NCBI RefSeq assembly: GCF_006439025.1
Contig: NZ_RCYZ01000004.1
Coordinates: forward strand, 124,001 to 188,000
Direction: 5' to 3'
Source of the DNA: Hymenobacter nivis
GTDB taxonomy: Bacteria; Bacteroidota; Bacteroidia; Cytophagales; Hymenobacteraceae
Length of the DNA: 64,000 bases
A program made the position numbers and the translations under genes. Shown here one piece after another: positions 58,772 to 64,000 of the stretch. Below the pieces are notes generated by a model. That model searched no databases. It had not been told where the DNA came from and saw only the letters and a program-made list of their open reading frames with translations. The first letter of the stretch is position 1. Each line of letters begins with the position of its first letter.

Positions 58772-59716
58772 ATGGATTACCAAGTTCTGCTTTACTACTG
58801 CTACGCGCCCATCGAAGACCCGGCGCAGTTCCGCGACGAGCACCACCGGCTGTGCGTGGCGCTGGATTTGCGCGGGCGCATCATTGTGGCCGCCGAGGGG
58901 CTGAACGGCACCGTATCGGGCCCGGCGGCTAGCTGCGCGGCCTACATGGCGGCGGTGAAGGCCGACCCGCGGTTTGGGGCCCTGGAGTTCAAGGTGGACA
59001 TGGCCGACCAGCACGCGTTTCAAAAGCTGCACGTGCGCGTGAAGCCCGAAATTGTGCACAGCAGCCTGGCCCACCTTAAGCCCCAGGAAAAAACCGGCCA
59101 GTACCTCTCGCCCGAAGAATTCAGAGCCCTGAAGGACGACGACGACGTGGTGGTGGTGGACGTGCGCTCGGACTACGAGTACAACCTGGGCCGCTTCCGC
59201 AACGCCGTGACGCTGGATATGGAGAACTTCCGCGACTTCCCGGCCCGCGTCGAGCAGCTCCAGCAGTTTAAAGACAAGAAAATCCTGACCTACTGCACCG
59301 GCGGCGTGAAGTGCGAGAAAGCCAGCGCTTACCTGCTGGAGCAGGGCTTCGAGAACGTGTACCAGCTGCACGGCGGCATCATCAAGTACGGCCTCGAGGC
59401 CGGAGGCGAGGATTTCGATGGCCAGTGCTACGTGTTCGACAACCGCGTGGCCGTGGATGTAAACCGCGTGAACCCGCGGGTGATTTCGCGCTGCTGCGCC
59501 TGCCGCGAGCCCTCGGCCCGGCTCATCAACTGCGCCAACCCGCTCTGCAACGCCCACGTGGCCCAGTGCGAAAGTTGCGGCGACGCCCTGCAAGGAGCCT
59601 GTTCTGAGGCCTGCGCTGCGCACCCCGCCAAGCGCCCCTACGACGGTACCGGGGCCTACCCCAAGGCCAGCAACAATTACCAGCCGGCCCAGGGCCTGGC
59701 CTCGTATAAGGGCTAG
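58772..59716 (+). CDS. trhO: tRNA 5-hydroxyuridine synthase TrhO (rhodanese family, YceA)
   Basis: TrhO (314 residues) hydroxylates uridine 34 of certain tRNAs using oxygen. It has the N-terminal acylphosphatase-like region (MDYQVLLYYCYAPIEDP, IIVAAEGLNGTVSGP), a rhodanese domain with VVVVDVRSDYEYNLGRF and the active Cys in YCTGGVKCEKASAYL, and a C-terminal Cys-rich segment CCACREPSARLINCANPLCN. All family landmarks are present. Confidence 0.93.
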   Translation: MDYQVLLYYCYAPIEDPAQFRDEHHRLCVALDLRGRIIVAAEGLNGTVSGPAASCAAYMAAVKADPRFGALEFKVDMADQHAFQKLHVRVKPEIVHSSLAHLKPQEKTGQYLSPEEFRALKDDDDVVVVDVRSDYEYNLGRFRNAVTLDMENFRDFPARVEQLQQFKDKKILTYCTGGVKCEKASAYLLEQGFENVYQLHGGIIKYGLEAGGEDFDGQCYVFDNRVAVDVNRVNPRVISRCCACREPSARLINCANPLCNAHVAQCESCGDALQGACSEACAAHPAKRPYDGTGAYPKASNNYQPAQGLASYKG

Positions 59717-59727
59717 CGCAATTCTTG

Positions 59728-59838
59728 ATAAGCGGGTTGGCCGTACCGCCAAACGGCGCTTGGCCTTGCGCCAGGGCCCCAAAGGCAGCACGTGCAAGGC
59801 CAAGCACCGCTTGGCGGTACAGCCGATCCGTTGCTTAT
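59728..59838. repeat. Dispersed inverted repeat (GTACCGCCAA type)
   Basis: Two imperfect arms of about 45 bp (from 59728 and up to 59838) contain CCGTACCGCCAA and TTGGCGGTAC, with CTTGGCCTTG and CAAGGCCAAG near the centre around GGGCCCC. It fills most of the trhO-udp intergenic region. No coding sequence is in it, so it is a candidate non-autonomous mobile or REP-like element distinct from those at 1233 and 48558. Confidence 0.72.
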
Positions 59839-59873
59839 TCTACGCTTCCCGAAACACTTCCTTCCCCGAAACC

Positions 59874-60746
59874 ATGATTTCCAACGCCGAACTCATCCTC
59901 AACCCCGACGGCAGCATCTACCACCTGAACCTGCTGCCCGACCATATTTCCGACACCATCCTTACCGTGGGCGACCCCGCCCGGGTGGCGCAGGTGAGCC
60001 GGCACTTCGATTCCATCGAGTTTGAGGGCACGCACCGCGAATTTGTGACCCACGTGGGCTACTACAAGGGCAAGCGCTTCACGGTGCTAAGCACGGGCAT
60101 GGGCACCGACAACATCGACATCGTGATGAACGAGCTGGATGCGCTGGTAAACATCGACTTCATGTCGCGCACGGTGCGGCCCGTGGAGGAGCAGCTGCGC
60201 CTGCGCATTGTGCGCCTGGGCACCAGCGGCAGCTTGCAGCCCGACGTGCCCATCGGCGCGGTGCTGGCCACCGAGCACGCCGTGGGCCTCGATTCGCTCA
60301 TGCAATTTTACCCCCTGGTGGAAACCGGCCTCGAAACCCAAGTGGGCACCGCCCTGCAAACCACGCTGGGCCTGCCCTTTAAGCCCTACGTGGTGCGCGG
60401 CGACGACCTGCTGCGCGAGCAGCTCGGGGCCGGGGCCATCGTGGGCAACACCGTTACTTGCCCCGGCTTTTATGGGCCCCAGGGCCGCCGCCTGCGCCTC
60501 GACGTGACGCCCCCCGACTACCTCGAGCGCCTGCGTACCTTCCACCACGAGAGCGGCGAAGGCGAGTTCCGCCTCACCAATTTCGAGATGGAAACGGCCG
60601 GCTACTACGCCCTGGGCCGCCTACTGGGCCACCAGGTGCTCAGCCTGAACGCCATCGTGGCCAACCGCGCCACCGGTGAGTTTGCCGCCGATGCCGGGGC
60701 TGTGGTCGACGCCATGATCGAGCGCACCCTGCAACGGCTGGTGTAG
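59874..60746 (+). CDS. udp: Uridine phosphorylase-type nucleoside phosphorylase
   Basis: A 290-residue PNP-family phosphorylase of pyrimidine salvage. It shows TILTVGDPARVAQVS (phosphate-binding GDP-R), STGMGTDNIDIV, RLGTSGSLQPD, and NFEMETAGYYALGRLLGHQ with the ribose-binding EMETA. The residues around CPGFYGPQGRRLRLD fit the uridine-phosphorylase-like group. The start MISNAELILNPDG at 59874 is chosen because an upstream in-frame ATG lies within the dispersed repeat. A 28-bp-arm terminator follows. Confidence 0.88.
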   Translation: MISNAELILNPDGSIYHLNLLPDHISDTILTVGDPARVAQVSRHFDSIEFEGTHREFVTHVGYYKGKRFTVLSTGMGTDNIDIVMNELDALVNIDFMSRTVRPVEEQLRLRIVRLGTSGSLQPDVPIGAVLATEHAVGLDSLMQFYPLVETGLETQVGTALQTTLGLPFKPYVVRGDDLLREQLGAGAIVGNTVTCPGFYGPQGRRLRLDVTPPDYLERLRTFHHESGEGEFRLTNFEMETAGYYALGRLLGHQVLSLNAIVANRATGEFAADAGAVVDAMIERTLQRLV

Positions 60747-60760
60747 CCCCCTGGCACAAT

Positions 60761-60820
60761 CGCCACAAAAAGAGGGCCCCCGCGAACAATACTGTTCGCG
60801 GGGGCCCTCTTTTTGTGGCG
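60761..60820. terminator. Bidirectional terminator between udp and the small orphan
   Basis: Perfect 28-bp arms (60761-60788 and 60793-60820) with a 4-nt loop, containing AAAAAGAGGGCCCCCGCG and ending in a T run. It is the longest perfect stem in the window and separates convergent genes. Confidence 0.94.
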
Positions 60821-60874
60821 GGCAGTCGTCGGTGCGCCGTTCAGCGTTGGGCATCCGGCCGGCCCAGCGGCGCG

Positions 60875-61168
60875 CTAATCCTGGCAGAACTCTACGCGCA
60901 GCACGGCCCGCAGGGGCAGGGCGGGGCCGGTTTGCAACACCAGGTAGTCGTCGTCGACGGCCCACACGCAGGTTTTGAGGCGGTGCAGGGCCCCGTCGGC
61001 GGTACGGAAGCACACGGCAAGCTTGCCACGGTAGGTGCTGCCGAGAACGGCAGCGCGGGCGGCTTCAGTGGCGCGGCGGCAGCGCTCGGCTGCGGTGGTC
61101 AAAACGTCGGCGTCGGCAAAACGCATTCGCGCGAATAACTCGGGGGCCTGAATGGGTGCGAGTGACAT
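60875..61168 (-). CDS. Small conserved-looking hypothetical protein
   Basis: A 97-residue cytoplasmic protein: MSLAPIQAPELFARMRFADA, VLTTAAERCRRATEAARAAV, GSTYRGKLAVCFRTADGALH and CVWAVDDDYLVLQTGPALPL. The second half has the alternating strands of a small SH3- or Tudor-like barrel. I cannot name a family. It is 55 bp from the acyl-CoA reductase gene on the same strand, so the pair is probably cotranscribed. The start is at 61168; an earlier ATG would overlap that gene. Confidence 0.75.
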   Translation of the reverse strand: MSLAPIQAPELFARMRFADADVLTTAAERCRRATEAARAAVLGSTYRGKLAVCFRTADGALHRLKTCVWAVDDDYLVLQTGPALPLRAVLRVEFCQD

Positions 61169-61223
61169 GGCGGCGGGTCTTAAAGTGGAAACAGCTAGCC
61201 AATTGGCCAGCTCAATGCCCCAC

Positions 61224-62240
61224 TCACTGCAATTCCGTCGCCAGGAAGGCCATTGTGTCCACGCCGTCAGCATAGTCGGCCACGCCCGGCTGCTGGGCCC
61301 GGCCAAACGGCACGCTGCCAGCCCAACGCCCGCCGGCCGATACTACGCACTGAATGCGCGGGGCTACGTCGGTGAGCTGGTCCACCAAGTCGATTTCCTG
61401 AGAATACTCGTTATAGTGCAAAACCGAGATGGGCGACACCAACGTGGTGTTGGGGGTAACCAGCAGGAAACCAGCGTCGAAGTGCGGTACGGCATTGACG
61501 AGCAAAATGCTCTTGTTATAATCGTAGTTGTTCTGGTACTTGTGGTGGTTCAGCACGCCGCTGCAAATCTGCAGGGCATCGAGCAGAGGCGTAAAATCGT
61601 AGTTTTCAGGCACGTAGAGCTTGCTCACGTTGCGGCAGCCCAGGCCGTAGTATTGGAAGATGTCGGGGCCCAAATAGGCCAACTCGGCGTCAGTTTCGCG
61701 GCCCGTAAGCACGGCTACGCTCGTGCGGTTGCGCCGGATTAGGTTGGGTTTTTTGCCAAAATAGAATTCGAAATACCGGGAAGTATTATCCGAACCCGTG
61801 GCAATAAAGGCATCGGCCGCGTTCAAGCGGGGAACAATTTGGACTAATTTGGTAAATCTTGTCTCAATTTGGGAAAGTTCATGCAAGATCCACGTCATCA
61901 AAAACGTGTCGGACGCGCTGAGCTTGGCCAGGAGCACGTGGCCGCTCAGCAGCACGCACAGCGCGTCGTGGAAGCCCACCAGCGGGATGTTGCCGGCCAT
62001 CACCACGCCCACCTGGCGCACAGCGGTGGGCTCGGGCGGGTAGCGGGCGGCCCACTGGGCCAGGGCCCCAGGCTCCAGCATGTGGGTGATGCCGGCGATG
62101 GCGGCGGCCACGTTGGGCCGGTCGAACCAGGGGTTTTGGTTGCGGGCGCGGGCGGCCAGGTCGGTGAGCTCGTCGGGGGAGAGGGCAGCGAGGCGGTGGC
62201 CCAGGGCCACAAAAGCGGCCAGGCGTTCGGAGTGGTTCAT
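61224..62240 (-). CDS. LuxC-type acyl-CoA reductase
   Basis: A 338-residue member of the acyl-CoA reductase (LuxC) family: NPWFDRPNVAAAIAGI, GVVMAGNIPLVGFHDALCVL, LLSGHVLLAKLSASD, a GSDNTSRYFEFYFG cofactor region, and the probable catalytic Cys in YYGLGCRNVSKLYVPEN. It is shorter than bioluminescence LuxC (about 480 residues), like other Bacteroidota members, and would reduce an acyl-CoA to an aldehyde. It is divergent from a ferredoxin gene, a recurring association in this phylum. Confidence 0.88.
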   Translation of the reverse strand: MNHSERLAAFVALGHRLAALSPDELTDLAARARNQNPWFDRPNVAAAIAGITHMLEPGALAQWAARYPPEPTAVRQVGVVMAGNIPLVGFHDALCVLLSGHVLLAKLSASDTFLMTWILHELSQIETRFTKLVQIVPRLNAADAFIATGSDNTSRYFEFYFGKKPNLIRRNRTSVAVLTGRETDAELAYLGPDIFQYYGLGCRNVSKLYVPENYDFTPLLDALQICSGVLNHHKYQNNYDYNKSILLVNAVPHFDAGFLLVTPNTTLVSPISVLHYNEYSQEIDLVDQLTDVAPRIQCVVSAGGRWAGSVPFGRAQQPGVADYADGVDTMAFLATELQ

Positions 62241-62306
62241 GCGAAAAGAGAGCGGCGAAGAAGCCGTAAAATTGGGGCGCGGCGCGGGAAAGCGGCGCGT
62301 GGTGCG

Positions 62307-62314
62307 TAAATTTG
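62307..62314 (+). promoter_or_regulatory. -7 promoter box of the ferredoxin gene
   Basis: TAAATTTG matches TAnnTTTG, 93 nt before the ATG at 62408. Confidence 0.5.
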
Positions 62315-62407
62315 TGGGCCCGGCCGCACGGCCGGGGGCCCCGCTTTTACGTAAAGCGCCCCGTTCCCTTTTGGTTTCCTTTCCTTCTAATTGACCCGCG
62401 ACGCCCC

Positions 62408-62758
62408 ATGGCCATCATGATAACCGACGAGTGCATCAACTGCGGTGCCTGCGAACCGGAATGCCCCAACAACGCCATCTACGAAGGCGGCGCGCAGTGG
62501 CGCTGGGCCGACGGCACCACCCTGAAGCAAGTTGAAACCGCCGACGGCGCCACCGTATCGGGCGTGGCGCCCCAAACGCCGGTGTCGGACGAGTACTACT
62601 ACATCGTGTCGGACAAGTGCACCGAGTGCGTCGGCTTCCACGAGGAGCCGCAGTGCGCCGCTGTGTGCCCCGTCGACTGCTGCGTGGACGACCCCGACCT
62701 GCGCGAAACCCGCGAGCGGCTGCTCGAAAAGAAAGCCTGGCTGCACCTGGCCGCGTAG
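62408..62758 (+). CDS. 4Fe-4S dicluster ferredoxin
   Basis: A 116-residue bacterial ferredoxin. The first cluster motif is CINCGACEPECPNNAIYEG; the second half has CTECVGFHEEPQCAAVCPVD plus CC, a CxxC-x8-CxxxC form with an inserted loop as in Alvin-type ferredoxins. Both clusters should be [4Fe-4S]. A C-terminal helix (RETRERLLEKKAWLHLA) follows. It diverges from the acyl-CoA reductase and may supply its electrons. The start MAIMITDECIN at 62408 is chosen over an upstream Arg-rich extension. Confidence 0.94.
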   Translation: MAIMITDECINCGACEPECPNNAIYEGGAQWRWADGTTLKQVETADGATVSGVAPQTPVSDEYYYIVSDKCTECVGFHEEPQCAAVCPVDCCVDDPDLRETRERLLEKKAWLHLAA

Positions 62759-62788
62759 CGCGCCGGGGCCCCCGGCCCAAACCGAATC

Positions 62789-62818
62789 AGCCGCTGCCTC
62801 GCCGGGAGCGGCTTTTTT
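62789..62818 (+). terminator. Terminator of the ferredoxin gene
   Basis: AGCCGCT (62789-62795) pairs with AGCGGCT (62807-62813), then a run of six T. Confidence 0.85.
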
Positions 62819-62887
62819 GTGCCCCGCGCGGGCCCAATTGGAAACTGGCTGCGCCCCGACCCACGCTCGCCCTGGGTCCCTAAAACG

Positions 62888-62895
62888 TACCTTTG
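62888..62895 (+). promoter_or_regulatory. -7 promoter box of valS
   Basis: TACCTTTG matches TAnnTTTG, 18 nt before the ATG at 62914. Confidence 0.65.
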
Positions 62896-62913
62896 CCGAA
62901 ATACCCCTTACCG

Positions 62914-64000
62914 ATGAACCCCATCAAAACCACGTACTCGCCCGCCGACGTTGAAGCCAAATGGTACCAGCGGTGGCAGGAGCAGGGCTTTTTCAAGGCC
63001 AGTGCCAACCCCAAAAAGACGCCCTACACGGTGGTCATCCCGCCGCCGAACGTGACGGGCGTGCTGCACATGGGGCACATGCTGAACAACACCATCCAGG
63101 ACGTGCTGGTGCGCCGCGCCCGCATGCAGGGCAAGGAAGCCTGCTGGGTGCCCGGCACCGACCACGCCAGCATTGCCACCGAGGCCAAGGTGGTGGCCCT
63201 GCTGAAGGAGCAAGGCATTGAGAAGAAGGACCTGACCCGCGAAGCCTTTTTGGAGCACGCGTTTGCCTGGAAGGAGAAGTACGGCGGCATCATCTTGGAG
63301 CAGCTCAAGCAGCTGGGCGCCTCGTGCGATTGGGACCGCACGCGTTTCACGATGGAGCCCAAGCTGACCGAAGCCGTGCTGCGCGTGTTCGTGGACTTGT
63401 ACCGCAAGGGCTTGATTTACCGCGGCGTGCGCATGGTGAACTGGGACCCGCTGGGCGGCACCGCCATTTCGGACGAGGAAGTGATTCCGAAGGACGTGAT
63501 GGCCAAGATGTACTACCTCAACTACGAGGTGGTGGGCCAGCCCGGCCGCTTCTTGACAGTGGCCACCTCGCGCCCCGAAACCATTATGGCCGACGTGGCC
63601 GTGGCCGTGAACCCGACCGACGAGCGCTACGCCGACCTGGCCGGGCAGCGCGTGCGCATCCCGCTGCTGGGCCGCGACGTGCCCATCATCCAGGACGAGT
63701 ACGTGCTGACGGACTTCGGCACCGGGGCCCTGAAGGTGACGCCGGCCCACGACCTGAACGATTACAACCTGGGCCAGAAGCACAACCTGCCCACCATCGA
63801 CATCCTCAACGACAACGGCACGCTCAACGAGAAGGCCGAGCTGTACGTGGGCCAGGACCGGTTTGCGGCCCGCCGCAACATTGTGAAGGACTTGGGCGAA
63901 GCCGGCCTGCTCGTGAAAACCGAGGAGTACGCCAGCATCGTGCAAACCTCGGAGCGCACCAAGGCCGTGATCGAGCCCAAGCTCAGCATGCAGTGGTTCC
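62914..64000 (+). CDS. valS: Valine--tRNA ligase, N-terminal part (cut by window edge)
   Basis: 362 residues of ValS, which charges tRNA(Val). It has the class I HIGH-type motif HMGHML in [29 protein letters not shown], and the editing (CP1) region from about [20 protein letters not shown] to EPKLSMQWF. The KMSKS motif and anticodon domain lie beyond the right edge. Nothing abnormal is seen. Confidence 0.97.
   Translation, partial: MNPIKTTYSPADVEAKWYQRWQEQGFFKASANPKKTPYTVVIPPPNVTGVLHMGHMLNNTIQDVLVRRARMQGKEACWVPGTDHASIATEAKVVALLKEQGIEKKDLTREAFLEHAFAWKEKYGGIILEQLKQLGASCDWDRTRFTMEPKLTEAVLRVFVDLYRKGLIYRGVRMVNWDPLGGTAISDEEVIPKDVMAKMYYLNYEVVGQPGRFLTVATSRPETIMADVAVAVNPTDERYADLAGQRVRIPLLGRDVPIIQDEYVLTDFGTGALKVTPAHDLNDYNLGQKHNLPTIDILNDNGTLNEKAELYVGQDRFAARRNIVKDLGEAGLLVKTEEYASIVQTSERTKAVIEPKLSMQWF

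Noticed and set aside
1..64000. Search for CRISPR arrays, tRNA and rRNA genes
   Set aside because: No regularly spaced direct repeats and no cloverleaf-like or rRNA-like sequence were seen in the spacers, which are short. Structured RNA was judged by eye only.

Overview
The window is chromosomal DNA from a GC-rich member of the Bacteroidota, most probably Hymenobacter or a close relative in the Hymenobacteraceae. The evidence is the gene families (DUF5606, DUF2851, PorT, a PorE-like TPR/beta-propeller/OmpA protein, a divergent LuxC-type acyl-CoA reductase and ferredoxin, plant-type acyl-ACP desaturase), Bacteroidota-type TAnnTTTG promoter boxes close to start codons, almost no Shine-Dalgarno sequences, very high GC in most genes, and striking enrichment of the palindrome GGGGCCCC. 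The genus is an inference. I see no rRNA, tRNA, CRISPR array, prophage or insertion sequence. About 60 genes are supported; two are cut by the window edges (hppD on the left, valS on the right).

Layout. 1-8.7 kb: hppD start, divergent LysR regulator, secreted M1 aminopeptidase, MtgA transglycosylase, an AT-richer orphan, FAD amine-oxidase-like enzyme, 3D-domain protein, RlmF. 8.7-14.6 kb: a 913-aa membrane-anchored protein of unknown function, NadR-like kinase, luciferase-like monooxygenase, CorA. 14.6-19.9 kb: a surface-polysaccharide cluster (FemAB/GNAT-like protein, Wzx-type flippase, GT2 glycosyltransferase, polytopic protein ending in six Gly-Ala-Pro repeats). 20-28.3 kb: acyl-ACP desaturase, quinone oxidoreductase, DUF427, a VWA/MoxR-ATPase pair, cyclophilin, fasciclin lipoprotein, beta-hydroxyacid dehydrogenase, small lipoprotein. 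28.3-38.3 kb, mostly minus strand: degenerate NERD-like protein, RsgA, WaaA, peroxiredoxin, enoyl-CoA hydratase, aspartokinase, DUF5606, TonB-domain protein, YihA, with fbp on plus. 38.6-43.3 kb: PorE-like protein, UbiE/MenG overlapping PorT, SDR. 43.3-50.3 kb: hydrolase, cytidine deaminase, saccharopine-dehydrogenase-like protein, TrmN6, orphan, RNase HI, MarC, class V aminotransferase, AroQ. 50.4-64 kb: XerD, FtsK, LolA, DUF2851 coupled to a membrane protein, NeuD-like acyltransferase, TrhO, uridine phosphorylase, small orphan, LuxC-type reductase, ferredoxin, ValS.

The genes are mainly housekeeping and envelope biogenesis: peptidoglycan (MtgA), Kdo transfer (WaaA), lipoprotein traffic (LolA), type IX secretion parts (PorT, PorE-like), chromosome segregation (XerD, FtsK), ribosome assembly and RNA modification (RsgA, YihA, RlmF, TrmN6, TrhO). 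Convergent gene pairs are repeatedly separated by nearly symmetric bidirectional terminators.

I found no convincing new defence or mobile system. The most unusual signals are non-coding: a REPIN-like element with two copies (1233-1326, 29955-30039), other dispersed inverted repeats (48558-48636, 59728-59838, and an AACTGACAA-type family), the GGGGCCCC enrichment with a recurrent TAG-GGGCCC stop context, and promoter boxes only 4-7 nt before start codons, which suggests leaderless mRNAs.
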